The notes beneath the pieces were generated by a model. It made no database searches. It saw only the letters and a list, made by a program, of their open reading frames with translations, and had not been told where the DNA came from. From assembly GCA_965199095.1 (NCBI GenBank), contig CBDAQM010000005.1, forward strand, positions 151,869-215,868: 64,000 nucleotides of DNA, written 5' to 3'. This DNA comes from LMUY01 sp965199095 (lineage in GTDB: Bacteria > Pseudomonadota > Alphaproteobacteria > Acetobacterales > Acetobacteraceae). Both the position numbers and the translations under genes were made by a program. Of the stretch, positions 24,019-32,815 are shown one piece after another (position 1 is the stretch's first letter; each line of letters opens with the position of its first letter).

Positions 24019-25974
24019 ATGGTGCGCGCGATCCTTCTGACCGCTTTCCTGCTGACCACCTGCCCGGCCCTGGCAGGAACGGAGGAGATCGGCGCCGCGC
24101 TGCGCGATAGCCGTTGGGCGGATGCCGACGCCCTCGCCGCCGCGTCGCCCGACCCGGTCGCCCGCAAGCTGACCCTGTACTACCGCCTGCTCGCCCCGGG
24201 CGGCGGCCGCCCTGCTGAGATCGCCGCGTTCATGGCGGACAACCCGTCCTGGCCCAACCAAGCCGTGCTGTCGCGCCGCCTGGCGGAGGCGCTGGCGATC
24301 GAGCCCGACGACCGCACGGTGTTGGAGATCTGCGCCCACCAGCCGGTGCGGGAGGTGCCATCCCTGCTGCGCTGCGCCACGGCCGACGCCAATGCCGGCC
24401 ACGGACCGGACGCGGCCGAGGTGGCGAAGCAGGCATGGCTGACCGGCATCACGGACGTGCCGGGCGAAACCGCGTTCATGCGGCAATGGGGCAAGGTGAT
24501 CAGCGCGGCGGACCAGTGGCGGCGCTTCGACCGGCTGGCCTGGACCGATAGCGGCGCCGTCGGCGGCCCGGCCTGGCGGCAGATCGCCCGGCTGGACGCC
24601 ACGCAGCGGCCCGCGGCGGAGGCGCGCCTGGCGCTGAAGCGGGACGATGCCTCCGCCCGCGCCCTGGTCACCGCGCTGCCCGGCGGCGCCACCGTCGACC
24701 CGGCGCTGATGCTGGAGCTCGCGAAATGGCTGCGCCGCGCCGGGCAGGACGAGGACGCGCAGAAACTTTGGCTTGCCATGGGGTCGGCGGCCGAGCATGC
24801 GGCGTCCGCCGACCACCGCCCCGCCTTCTGGGAGGAGCGCAACCTGCTCGCCCGCCGCCGCTTGCGCAACGGGGACAATGCCGGCGCATACGGCCTGGTC
24901 GATGGCGCGACCGACATGCCCGCGGCGCAGGCGCTCGACGCGGAGTTCCTGGCCGGGTTCATCGCCCTGCGCCGCCGCACGGATTTGGATGCCGCGGCCC
25001 GGCACTTCCACGCCCTCGCGGAGTTGAGCCACGCCGCCATCACCCAGGGTCGCGCCTATTACTGGCTCGGCCGCACGGCGGATGCGCGCCACGATGCCGC
25101 CGCCGCGCGCGCGGCATACACGGAGGCAGCGTCCTGGCCCACCACGTTCTACGGGCAGTTGGCGGCCCGGGCGCTGGGCGAGGACGATGCCGCGCTGGCG
25201 GCCCGCATCCGGGCGGCGCACGACCCGGGCTGGACGCCGCAGCGCGCGCTGGACTTTGCCGGCTCCGAAAACGCGCGCGCCGCGGCCTTGCTGGTGGAGT
25301 GGGGCGAGCCCCGCCGTGCCCGCAGCTTCATCCTGCGGCTGGACGAGCTGGCGGCGGACGCCACGGACCGCACGCTCGCGGCACGGCTGGCGGTGGGGTT
25401 CGGCCTGCCCGACCTCGCCGTGGCGATCGCGCGCCGCGCCGGCACCAGCGGGGTGATGCTGGCGGAGGCGGGCTGGCCGATCGCGGTGGACCCGCCGAAG
25501 GGCAGCGTCGAACCCGCCCTCGCCTTGGGGTTGATCCGCCAGGAGAGCAACTTCAACACCGAAGCCGTCAGTCCCGTCGGCGCCCGCGGGCTGATGCAGC
25601 TCATGCCCGGAACGGCGAAGGCGGTGGCGCATCAACTGGGCGACAGCTCGGTCAACATCACGGCGCTGAGCACCGATCCGGCCTACAACATGCGGCTGGG
25701 CACGACCTATCTGGGTGACCTGCTGGAGCAATTTGGCGGCGCGGTGCCGTATGCCGTGGCCGGGTACAATGCCGGGCCGGGCCGGGTGTCGGACTGGCTT
25801 GCCACGAACGGGGACCCGGCCGCCGCCAGCGGGATCGACATGATCGACTGGATCGAGCTGATTCCCTTCGCCGAAACCCGGAACTACGTGCAGCGGGTGG
25901 TGGAGAACCAGGTGATTTACCGCGCGCTCGCGGGGGCGGTGCTGCCGCATCCCCTGGCGCGCTGGCAGGGATGA
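24019..25974 (+). CDS. Soluble lytic murein transglycosylase (Slt-like)
   Basis: A 651-residue periplasmic enzyme that cleaves peptidoglycan to 1,6-anhydro products. It has a signal peptide (ILLTAFLLTTCPALA), a long Ala-rich helical superhelix domain (residues about 25-490) and a C-terminal SLT domain. The catalytic Glu is in LIRQESNFN near residue 507, followed by GLMQLMPGTA, NMRLGTTYL and VAGYNAGPG. The ATG of pgpA overlaps its stop (ATGA). It is divergent from dapA with 61 bases between starts. Confidence 0.93.
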   Translation: MVRAILLTAFLLTTCPALAGTEEIGAALRDSRWADADALAAASPDPVARKLTLYYRLLAPGGGRPAEIAAFMADNPSWPNQAVLSRRLAEALAIEPDDRTVLEICAHQPVREVPSLLRCATADANAGHGPDAAEVAKQAWLTGITDVPGETAFMRQWGKVISAADQWRRFDRLAWTDSGAVGGPAWRQIARLDATQRPAAEARLALKRDDASARALVTALPGGATVDPALMLELAKWLRRAGQDEDAQKLWLAMGSAAEHAASADHRPAFWEERNLLARRRLRNGDNAGAYGLVDGATDMPAAQALDAEFLAGFIALRRRTDLDAAARHFHALAELSHAAITQGRAYYWLGRTADARHDAAAARAAYTEAASWPTTFYGQLAARALGEDDAALAARIRAAHDPGWTPQRALDFAGSENARAAALLVEWGEPRRARSFILRLDELAADATDRTLAARLAVGFGLPDLAVAIARRAGTSGVMLAEAGWPIAVDPPKGSVEPALALGLIRQESNFNTEAVSPVGARGLMQLMPGTAKAVAHQLGDSSVNITALSTDPAYNMRLGTTYLGDLLEQFGGAVPYAVAGYNAGPGRVSDWLATNGDPAAASGIDMIDWIELIPFAETRNYVQRVVENQVIYRALAGAVLPHPLARWQG

Positions 25975-26420
25975 CCCTGGCGCGGCTGGTGGCGAGCGGC
26001 GGCGGCGTCGGCTTCATGCCCAAGGCGCCGGGGACCTGGGGCTCGCTGCTGGCGGCCGCGTCCGGGGCGGTGCTGCTGGGCGTGGGCGGCCGCTGGCTGC
26101 TGCTGGCCGGCGTTGTGGTTGCAACGGCCGCCGGGCTGTGGGCGATCCCGCGGGCGGGGGGTGACGCGGATCCCGGCTGGGTGGTCATCGACGAGATCGC
26201 GGGCATGTGGATCGCCATGCTGCCCTTGTCCCATCCCCGGCCGGTCGCCATCGCGGCGGCGTTCGTGCTGTTCCGGCTGCTGGACATCACCAAGCCGGGG
26301 CCGGTCGGCCGGCTTGACCGGATACCCGGCCGGGTTGGCGTCATGGCGGACGACGTCGCGGCGGGCTGCGGCGCCGCGGTCGTGATATGGGCGCTGCTAG
26401 CGGCCGGCCTCGCAGGCTGA
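25971..26420 (+). CDS. pgpA: Phosphatidylglycerophosphatase A
   Basis: A 149-residue inner-membrane phosphatase that makes phosphatidylglycerol from its phosphate. It has the PgpA N-terminal motif GFMPKAPGTWGSL, a central acidic VVIDEIAGMWIAMLPL, then LFRLLDITKPGPVGRLDRIPGRVGVMADDVAAG, the conserved block of the family. Three to four hydrophobic segments are visible. It is coupled to the transglycosylase gene by an ATGA overlap. Confidence 0.93.
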   Translation: MTLARLVASGGGVGFMPKAPGTWGSLLAAASGAVLLGVGGRWLLLAGVVVATAAGLWAIPRAGGDADPGWVVIDEIAGMWIAMLPLSHPRPVAIAAAFVLFRLLDITKPGPVGRLDRIPGRVGVMADDVAAGCGAAVVIWALLAAGLAG

Positions 26421-26430
26421 GGAGGCACGC

Positions 26431-26916
26431 ATGCTGGATGCCGTGATCCTGAACCAGGCCGCCGCCGTGTTGCAGGCGCTGCGGCAGCGCGGCCACCGCG
26501 TGGCCACAGCAGAAAGCTGCACGGGGGGCCTGATCGCCGCGGCGCTGACGCACGTCCCGGGCTCCTCGGACGTGGTGGACCGGGGCTTCGTCACCTACTC
26601 GAACGAGGCGAAGATGGAGATGCTGGGCGTCCCGGCGTCTCTGATCGCAACCCATGGCGCCGTCAGCGGGCCAGTCGCGGTGGCGATGGCGGACGGCGCC
26701 ATGTCGCGGTCGCTGGCGGATGTCGTGGTCGCCGTGACCGGCGTGGCTGGTCCGGGCGGCGGCAGTGCGGAGAAGCCGGTCGGGTTGGTCTGGTTCGCCC
26801 TCGCCCGGCGCGGGCAGGCGGCATGGGCGGAACACCGCATGTTCCCCGGCGACCGGGCGGCGGTCCGGGCGGCCACCGTCAGCCTGGCGTTGGCATTGCT
26901 GCAGCGCCAGGCGTAA
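26431..26916 (+). CDS. pncC: Nicotinamide-nucleotide amidohydrolase (CinA C-terminal domain family)
   Basis: A 161-residue stand-alone CinA-C domain that deamidates NMN to NaMN in pyridine nucleotide recycling. Diagnostic motifs are VATAESCTGGLIAAALTHVPG with the nucleophilic Ser, FVTYSNEAK, GAVS and AVTGVAGPGGGSAEKPVGLV. It lies ten bases after pgpA, a common arrangement. Its last 38 bases overlap the 3' end of the convergent selO gene. Confidence 0.93.
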   Translation: MLDAVILNQAAAVLQALRQRGHRVATAESCTGGLIAAALTHVPGSSDVVDRGFVTYSNEAKMEMLGVPASLIATHGAVSGPVAVAMADGAMSRSLADVVVAVTGVAGPGGGSAEKPVGLVWFALARRGQAAWAEHRMFPGDRAAVRAATVSLALALLQRQA

Positions 26917-28312
26917 CGGCGGCGGGGGTCATGCCGAGCCCGAGCGCCTCGCCCATCCGGCGGATCGCGGCGACCTTCGCGTGGAAGGCCGACCAGTCGT
27001 CCGCCGCCGCGATCGGCGCCCAGATCGCCTCCACCTCCTCGATCAACATCGTGCATGGCGCGGGCTGCCGGAAATACGGATGGCTCGGCCGGCCGGGGCA
27101 GACTCGTTCGGCCAGCGCCGCCCGTACCGGAGCGAACGGCGCGGGCAGCGTGTCGTCCAACTCGCCGCCAAATGCCCGGAAGAACGCCTGCTCGAACGGG
27201 ATTTGTGAGTCCGCAAGCGCCACCCACCACGCCTTCGCCAGCACCCGGTCAGCCTCCTCTCCCGCCGGAGGCACGCCGAGCCGGCGGATCGTCGCGGCGT
27301 CATACTCCTGCCGGAACGCTGGAACAAATTCCTGTAATGCGCTGATCAGGCTTTCTTTGTCAGACATCGGCAGGAGGCATTCCGCAAGCCGGGTGAGGTT
27401 CCATTGCAACGTCTCGGGCTGGCGGCCGTAGGCGTAGAGCCCGCTCTCGTCGAAATAGGCTGCGGTGAAAGCCGGGTCGTAGGTGGGCAGCCAGCGCCAC
27501 GGCCCGTAGTCGAAGCTCTCCCCGGTGATGTTGATGTTGTCGGTGTTCAGCACGCCGTGCACGAACCCGGCTGCCATCCACTGCCCGCCCATCCGGGCGA
27601 CCCGGGCAACGACCGCGCGAAGGAAGGCGGCCGGCCGCTCGCCCTCGTCGTCCCGCCAGGCCTCGGGGATATAGGTGCGGATCGAATAGTCCAGCAGGCG
27701 CTGCAGCGCCTCCGCATCGCCCAGCGCCGCCTGCCGCTGGAACGAACCGATGCGGATATGGCCGTGGCTCAGCCGCACCAGCACGGCGGCCCGGGTGGGG
27801 GACGGTTCATCGTGGCGGACCAGGTCCTCGCCTGTCTCGACCAGGCTCAGCGATTTCGACGTGTAGACGCCCTGCGCCTCCAGCATCTCGGTCGCCAGCA
27901 CCTCGCGCACGCCGCCCTTCAGCGTCAGCCGCCCGTCGCCGGCCCGCGACCACGGCGTGGTGCCGCTGCCCTTGGTGCCGAGGTCGAGCAAGCGGCCGTC
28001 CTGCAGGTCGTACATCTGCGCGTAGAGGAAGCCGCGGCCATCCCCGAGATCCGGGTTGTAGTGGCGGAACTGGTGGCCGTGGTAGCGCAGCGCCAGCGGC
28101 CGGGGATGGCTGCCCGGCAGCGGCTGGAACCGCGCCATGAACGCCACCCATTCCGCATTGGTCAGCGCCTCCAACCCGATCCGCGCGGCCCAGCGGTCAT
28201 CGCGATGACGCAGGATGGCCTGCGGAAAGTCCGCTGGGGCCACCACGTCGAAGAAGGCGTCACCCAGCGCAGCGTGGGCGGTCGACGGCCGGAAGGCGGG
28301 GGAGATTGGCAT
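26879..28312 (-). CDS. selO: Protein adenylyltransferase SelO (YdiU/UPF0061)
   Basis: A 477-residue pseudokinase-fold enzyme that transfers AMP to Ser/Thr/Tyr of protein substrates. Recognisable blocks are LALRYHGHQFRHYNPDLGDGRGFLY, LDLGTKGSGTTPWSRAGDGRLTLKGGVREVLATEML, FVHGVLNTDNINITGESFDYGPW (the metal-binding region) and YAYGRQPETLQWNL. The length matches bacterial SelO. Its C-terminus is antisense to the last 38 bases of pncC. Confidence 0.94.
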   Translation of the reverse strand: MPISPAFRPSTAHAALGDAFFDVVAPADFPQAILRHRDDRWAARIGLEALTNAEWVAFMARFQPLPGSHPRPLALRYHGHQFRHYNPDLGDGRGFLYAQMYDLQDGRLLDLGTKGSGTTPWSRAGDGRLTLKGGVREVLATEMLEAQGVYTSKSLSLVETGEDLVRHDEPSPTRAAVLVRLSHGHIRIGSFQRQAALGDAEALQRLLDYSIRTYIPEAWRDDEGERPAAFLRAVVARVARMGGQWMAAGFVHGVLNTDNINITGESFDYGPWRWLPTYDPAFTAAYFDESGLYAYGRQPETLQWNLTRLAECLLPMSDKESLISALQEFVPAFRQEYDAATIRRLGVPPAGEEADRVLAKAWWVALADSQIPFEQAFFRAFGGELDDTLPAPFAPVRAALAERVCPGRPSHPYFRQPAPCTMLIEEVEAIWAPIAAADDWSAFHAKVAAIRRMGEALGLGMTPAAVTPGAAAMPTPG

Positions 28313-28492
28313 CTATTCCGAATCCTTCATCGTCGGGTCGTGTGGCTAGCTGTTGTGTCCCTAACGCGTCACCACGTGGAAGAGGTGGGCGATGTGCATG
28401 AGTCTAGTTCCCATCGATAATCGCCGATCCGCCGCGGATGAATCTCGCCGGCTGCGGCCTCGGTAGGGGTGACTTCACGCGGCTGTTTCTTG

Positions 28493-29299
28493 TTAGACGC
28501 TCAAGCGCGCCGCAATCAGGAACTCGCGGTTGCCCTCGGGCCCGGTGATCGGGCTCGGTTCCACGCCGAGCACGCTCCAGCCCGGCAGGCTGCTACACCA
28601 ATCGCGGATCAGGGTGCACACCGCGTCATGCACGGCGGGGTCGCGGACGACGCCGTTCTTGCCGACCTGGGCCGGGCCGGCCTCGAATTGCGGCTTGATC
28701 AACGCCACCGCCCAGGCGCCGGGGGCGCAGCAGGCGAGCGGCGCCGGCAGCACCGTGCGCAACCCGATGAAACTGGCGTCGCAGACCACGGCCTGAACAG
28801 GCTCCGGCAGGGTCAAATGGCGGGCGTTGGTGCGCTCGTGCACGATCACGCGCGGATCGCTGCGCAGCTTCCAGGCGAGTTGGCCGTGCCCCACGTCGAC
28901 GGCATGAACGCGCCCCGCACCGTTCGCAAGCAGCACGTCCGTGAAGCCGCCGGTGGAGGCGCCGACATCCAGGCAGACCCGGTCGGCAGGATCGAGGGCG
29001 AAATGCGCGAGGGCGTGCGCGAGCTTCAGCCCGCCGCGGGACACCCAAGGGTGATCCTGGCCCTTGACCTCCAATGCGGTGTCGAATGGCAGGATTTGGC
29101 CGGCTTTTTCAACGCGGCGGTCGCCCGAGTAGACCTTGCCGGCGAGGATGAGCGCCTGCGCCCGGGTGCGGCTTTCGACCAGGCCGCGGTCGACGAGGAG
29201 TTGGTCGGCGCGGGCTTTCTTCGGGTTGGCGGCACCCTCACCCTGCCCTCTCCCAGAGGGAGAGGGTTTTTGTTCAGGGTCGGGGTGAGGGTTCGGCAG
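28493..29299 (-). CDS. tlyA: TlyA-family rRNA methyltransferase/haemolysin with disrupted start
   Basis: An S4 RNA-binding domain (KKARADQLLVDRGLVESRTR, then ALILAGKVYSG) and an FtsJ-like methyltransferase (EVKGQDHPWVSRGGLKL; DVGASTGGFTDVLL; VIVHERTNAR). TlyA 2'-O-methylates ribosomal RNA. The frame is open from 29311 to 28493 but contains no ATG, GTG or TTG until 29074, which lies after the S4 domain. Residues before KKARAD are encoded by palindromic repeat copy 3 (PSPSGRGQGEGAA). Translation would need a CTG at 29299, just after the dxs stop, or another rare start. The 29299 boundary is inferred. Confidence 0.75.
   Translation of the reverse strand: MPNPHPDPEQKPSPSGRGQGEGAANPKKARADQLLVDRGLVESRTRAQALILAGKVYSGDRRVEKAGQILPFDTALEVKGQDHPWVSRGGLKLAHALAHFALDPADRVCLDVGASTGGFTDVLLANGAGRVHAVDVGHGQLAWKLRSDPRVIVHERTNARHLTLPEPVQAVVCDASFIGLRTVLPAPLACCAPGAWAVALIKPQFEAGPAQVGKNGVVRDPAVHDAVCTLIRDWCSSLPGWSVLGVEPSPITGPEGNREFLIAARLSV
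29235..29291. repeat. Palindromic repeat, family A copy 3, inside the tlyA frame
   Basis: CCCTCACCC (29235-29243) and GGGGTGAGGG (29282-29291) flank the CCCTCTCCC-type core. On the minus strand it is read as PSPSGRGQGEGAA immediately before the TlyA S4 domain, the same peptide frame as in PaaE. Confidence 0.85.
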
Positions 29300-29300
29300 G

Positions 29301-31238
29301 CTACGCGACGCCTACGCCCACTCCCACCCCGATCGCCTCAACCACGGTGCGGACGATGTCCTTGGCGGTGAGGCCGGCCTCGATGATTTGGGCGGCGGGG
29401 GTGTTGTGGTCGATGAAGCGGTCGGGCAGCACCATCGGGCGGATCTTCAGCCCGCCATCGAGCAGCCCGGCCCAGGCCAGATGCTGCATCACAGCCGAGC
29501 CGAACCCGCCGACCGACCCGTCCTCGATCGTCACCAGCACCGCGTGCTCCCGCGCCAGACGCTCCAGCAGCGCCGTGTCCAGCGGCTTGGCGAAGCGCGC
29601 ATCCGCCACCGTCGTGGGCAGCCCGCGCGCCGCCAGCTCGTCCGCCGCCACCAGCGCCTCCGCCAGGCGCGGACCCAGGCTCAGGATCGCCACCTCCGCA
29701 CCCCTTGCCTCCCGCACCACGCGGCCACGGCCGATCGGCAGGGGCGTGCCGCGGGCCGGCAAGGCCAGCCCGGTGCCCTCGCCGCGTGGGTAGCGCACCG
29801 CGGACGGCCCAGCATCATACGCCGCCTGCGTCGCCACCATGTGCACCAGCTCCACCTCATCGGACGGCGCCATCAGCACCAGGCCGGGCAGGCAGCCCAG
29901 GAATGCCAGGTCGAAGCTGCCGGCATGCGTGGCGCCGTCCGCCCCCACCAGCCCGGCCCGGTCCAGCCCGAACCGCACCGGCAGGCCCTGGATCGCCACG
30001 TCATGCACCACCTGGTCATACGCCCGCTGCAGGAACGTGCTGTAGATGGCGCAGAACGGCACCATCCCCTCCGTCGCCATGCCCGCCGCGAACGTCACCG
30101 CGTGCTGCTCGGCGATCCCCACGTCGAAGCAGCGGTCGGGAAAGCGCTTGGCGAACCGGTCCAGCCCGGTGCCGGACGGCATCGCCGCGGTGATCGCCAC
30201 CACCCGCGGGTTGGCCTCCGCCTCGGCGATCAGGGCGTCGGCGAACACGCGGGTGTAGCTGGGCGGGCCGGGCGGCGCCTTCACCTGCTCGCCGGTCACC
30301 ACGTTGAAGCGGCTGACGGCGTGCAGCTTGTCTGCACTCGCCTCCGCCGGGGCGTAGCCGCGGCCCTTCTGCGTGATCGCGTGCACCAGGATCGGGCCGC
30401 TCTCCTCCGCGTCACGCACGTTGCGCAGCACCGGCAGCAGGTGGTCCAGGTTGTGGCCGTCGATCGGACCCAGATAGTAGAAGCCCAGCTCCTCGAACAG
30501 CGTGCCGCCGGTCAGGATGCCGCGGGCGTATTCCTCCGCCCGCTTCGCCGTCTTGGCCACGCCGGACGGGAAGCGCCGCGCCATGCGGGCGGCCAGGTCG
30601 CGCAGGTTGAGGTAGGAGTTGCTGCTCAGCAGCCGGGTCAAATAGGCGCTCATCGCGCCGACCGGCGGGGCGATCGACATCTCGTTGTCGTTCAGCACCA
30701 CCACCAGCCGCGCCTTCATGGCGCCGGCATTGTTCATCGCCTCGTAGGCCATCCCGGCGCTCATCGCGCCGTCGCCGATCACCGCGATGACGGTGCGCGG
30801 CTGGCCCAGCAGCTCGGACGCCACGGCCATGCCCAGCCCGGCGGAGATCGAGGTGGAGGAGTGCGCGGCGCCGAACGGGTCAAACTCGCTTTCGGAGCGG
30901 CGGGTGAAGCCGGACAGGCCGCCGGGCTGGCGCAGGGTGCGGATGCGGTCGCGCCGGCCGGTGATGATCTTGTGTGGGTAGCATTGGTGGCCCACGTCCC
31001 AGATCACCCGGTCGGCGGGCGTGTCGAACACCGCGTGCAGCGCCACCGTCAGCTCCACCACGCCCAGGCTGGCGCCCAGATGCCCGCCCGTGGTGCTCAC
31101 CGCGTCGATCGTCTCCGCCCGCAACTCGTCCGCCACCTGGCGCAACTGCTCGCCCGACAGGTTGCGCAGGTCCGACGGAAACCGGACACGGTCCAGCAGC
31201 GGGGTCGCGGGGCGGGGCGGCAGCATCGGCGCGTTCAT
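29301..31238 (-). CDS. dxs: 1-deoxy-D-xylulose-5-phosphate synthase
   Basis: A 645-residue thiamine-diphosphate enzyme that joins pyruvate and glyceraldehyde 3-phosphate at the entry to the MEP isoprenoid pathway. It has STTGGHLGASLG, the TPP motif VIGDGAMSAGMAYEAMNNAG, YLGPIDGHNL, DVGIAEQHAVTFAAGMA with the catalytic glutamate, and FGLDRAGLVGADGATHAG. The length fits. The C-terminus is an unusual GVGVGVGVA run just before the repeat in tlyA. The upstream neighbour xseB completes the usual xseB-dxs-tlyA order. Confidence 0.96.
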   Translation of the reverse strand: MNAPMLPPRPATPLLDRVRFPSDLRNLSGEQLRQVADELRAETIDAVSTTGGHLGASLGVVELTVALHAVFDTPADRVIWDVGHQCYPHKIITGRRDRIRTLRQPGGLSGFTRRSESEFDPFGAAHSSTSISAGLGMAVASELLGQPRTVIAVIGDGAMSAGMAYEAMNNAGAMKARLVVVLNDNEMSIAPPVGAMSAYLTRLLSSNSYLNLRDLAARMARRFPSGVAKTAKRAEEYARGILTGGTLFEELGFYYLGPIDGHNLDHLLPVLRNVRDAEESGPILVHAITQKGRGYAPAEASADKLHAVSRFNVVTGEQVKAPPGPPSYTRVFADALIAEAEANPRVVAITAAMPSGTGLDRFAKRFPDRCFDVGIAEQHAVTFAAGMATEGMVPFCAIYSTFLQRAYDQVVHDVAIQGLPVRFGLDRAGLVGADGATHAGSFDLAFLGCLPGLVLMAPSDEVELVHMVATQAAYDAGPSAVRYPRGEGTGLALPARGTPLPIGRGRVVREARGAEVAILSLGPRLAEALVAADELAARGLPTTVADARFAKPLDTALLERLAREHAVLVTIEDGSVGGFGSAVMQHLAWAGLLDGGLKIRPMVLPDRFIDHNTPAAQIIEAGLTAKDIVRTVVEAIGVGVGVGVA

Positions 31239-31253
31239 GGATGGGTCACTCCT

Positions 31254-31484
31254 CTATGGGAGGGGGCGTGTGGTGAGCGAGCCGTCTGCCCGCTGCACGA
31301 TCGCCTGGACGCGCGCCTCCGCCTCCGCCAGCTTCGACTCGCAGTGCTGGCGAAGCAGGGCGCCTCGTTCATAGGCTGTAATGGCGTCTTCCAGCTTCTG
31401 CTGTCCGCCCTCCAGGCCTTTGACGATCCGCTCCAACTCGGCCAGCGCGTCCTCGAACGACAGGCCGGAGATGTCTTGCGACAT
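31254..31484 (-). CDS. xseB: Exodeoxyribonuclease VII small subunit
   Basis: A 76-residue helical protein. LSFEDALAELERIVKGLEGGQQKLEDAITAYERG and LLRQHCESKLAEAEARVQ are the XseB consensus, forming a helical hairpin that binds XseA. It lies upstream of dxs in the same orientation with 15 bases between them. The large subunit is elsewhere. Confidence 0.95.
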   Translation of the reverse strand: MSQDISGLSFEDALAELERIVKGLEGGQQKLEDAITAYERGALLRQHCESKLAEAEARVQAIVQRADGSLTTRPLP

Positions 31485-31581
31485 GCGCGCTCCCCTCGGT
31501 CTGCCGTGCTTACGCGCTCAGTGCGTCCTGGACAACACTCTCAAGTGCAACGAGACAACAGTGTTGCACCAACGCCGCATG

Positions 31582-32517
31582 TCAGTCCCGCATCAGGCGC
31601 AGGACATGGGCGGCCGTGGACGCCGCCAGCGCCGGCAGGTCATAGCCGCCTTCAAGGACCGAAACGACCCGGCCTTGCGCATGATGGTCGGCCACGGCGA
31701 GCAACCGGTCGGTCAGCCAGGCGAAATCCTCCGTCTCCACCCGCAACTCGGCGAGCGGGTCGGCGCGGTGCGCGTCGAAGCCGGCGGAGATGACCAGCAA
31801 CTCCGGCTGCCAGGCCTCCAGCGCCGGGATGATCCGCGCGTCCCAGGCGGCGCGGAACGCGTCGCTGCCAGACCCGGGCGGCAGCGGGACGTTGACGACG
31901 TTGTTGGCGATGCCGGTGTCGCGGGGCGAGCCGGTGCCGGGATAACACGGGTGCTGATGGCTGGAGCCGTAGAACAGGGCGGGGTCGGACTCGAAGATGT
32001 CCTGCGTGCCGTTGCCGTGATGCACGTCGAAATCCACCACGGCCACGCGCGACAGGCCCCAGCGCGTGCGGGCATGCCGGGCGGCAATTGCGGCATTGTT
32101 GAACAGGCAGAAACCCATGGCGCGATCTCGCTCGGCATGGTGGCCCGGCGGCCGCACCGCGGCGAAGGCGGCGCCGGCCCACCCCTCCATCACGGCATCC
32201 ACCGCGGCCACCGCCCCGCCAGCGGCGCGCAAGGCGGCCGCCTGCGTGCCGTGGCTGACCACGGTGTCGGGGTCGATCGCCAACACCTCGCCCTCCGCCG
32301 GCTGCATCGCCAGGATGCGGTCCACGTGGCTGGCTGGGTGGGCCAGGCAAAGCTGCTCGCGCGTGGCCAGCGGCGCCTGCTCGCGCAGCAGGGCGACGAA
32401 GTTCGGGTGTTCCAGCGCCTGCAGCACCACGCGCAGCCGGTCGGCGCATTCCGGGTGGTATGGGCCGGTGTCGTGGCCGAGGCAGGCAGGATGGGTGAAC
32501 AGCGCGACCGGCTTCAT
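31582..32517 (-). CDS. Histone deacetylase-family protein (acetoin utilization/acetylpolyamine amidohydrolase-like)
   Basis: A 311-residue zinc hydrolase: HPECADRL, the RPPGHHAERDRAMGFCLFNN catalytic histidine block, VAVVDFDVHHGNGTQD with zinc ligands, the tail ISAGFDAHRADPL with a ligand Asp, and VSVLEGGYDL. All zinc and catalytic residues are present. The substrate could be acetylated proteins, polyamines or small amides. The ATG at 32517 overlaps the tusA stop by four bases, so the two are coupled. Confidence 0.9.
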   Translation of the reverse strand: MKPVALFTHPACLGHDTGPYHPECADRLRVVLQALEHPNFVALLREQAPLATREQLCLAHPASHVDRILAMQPAEGEVLAIDPDTVVSHGTQAAALRAAGGAVAAVDAVMEGWAGAAFAAVRPPGHHAERDRAMGFCLFNNAAIAARHARTRWGLSRVAVVDFDVHHGNGTQDIFESDPALFYGSSHQHPCYPGTGSPRDTGIANNVVNVPLPPGSGSDAFRAAWDARIIPALEAWQPELLVISAGFDAHRADPLAELRVETEDFAWLTDRLLAVADHHAQGRVVSVLEGGYDLPALAASTAAHVLRLMRD

Positions 32518-32759
32518 CCGGGTGGGTCCTCCGCACGACGCCGAATGGTGAAGGAAAACACGCCGGATTCCTCGCTGAAGCTGATCAGCGTGTGCCCCGT
32601 TTCCCGGCAGAAGGCGCGGAAATCCGCCACCGAGGCGCGGTCCGTCGCCAGGACGCGGAGCTTGTCGCCGGCCGCCAGGCCGCGCAGCGCACGGTTCGCC
32701 CGCAGGACCGGCAGCGGGCAATTCATGCCCTTCACGTCAAGCAGGGTTTCGCCGGCCAT
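32514..32759 (-). CDS. tusA: TusA-family sulfurtransferase
   Basis: An 81-residue sulfur carrier with the signature LLDVKGMNCPLPVLRANRAL (persulfide Cys at residue 14) and an FCRETGHTL segment typical of the family. TusA-like proteins relay sulfur for tRNA thiolation or molybdenum cofactor use. Translation of the deacetylase-like gene is coupled to it. The start is divergent from the ROK pseudogene. Confidence 0.9.
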   Translation of the reverse strand: MAGETLLDVKGMNCPLPVLRANRALRGLAAGDKLRVLATDRASVADFRAFCRETGHTLISFSEESGVFSFTIRRRAEDPPG

Positions 32760-32815
32760 CCCGTCATCCTGCTGACGGTTGCCAGCTTGGGCAAGAGCCG
32801 GCGTATCATGCGGGC

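Noticed and set aside
27404..28420. A 338-codon plus-strand frame over selO
   Set aside because: selO has intact family motifs on the minus strand; the plus frame has none.
29388..31793. An 801-codon plus-strand frame
   Set aside because: Antisense to dxs and xseB, rich in Arg/Gln/His/Ala without motifs; the minus strand has full enzyme signatures.
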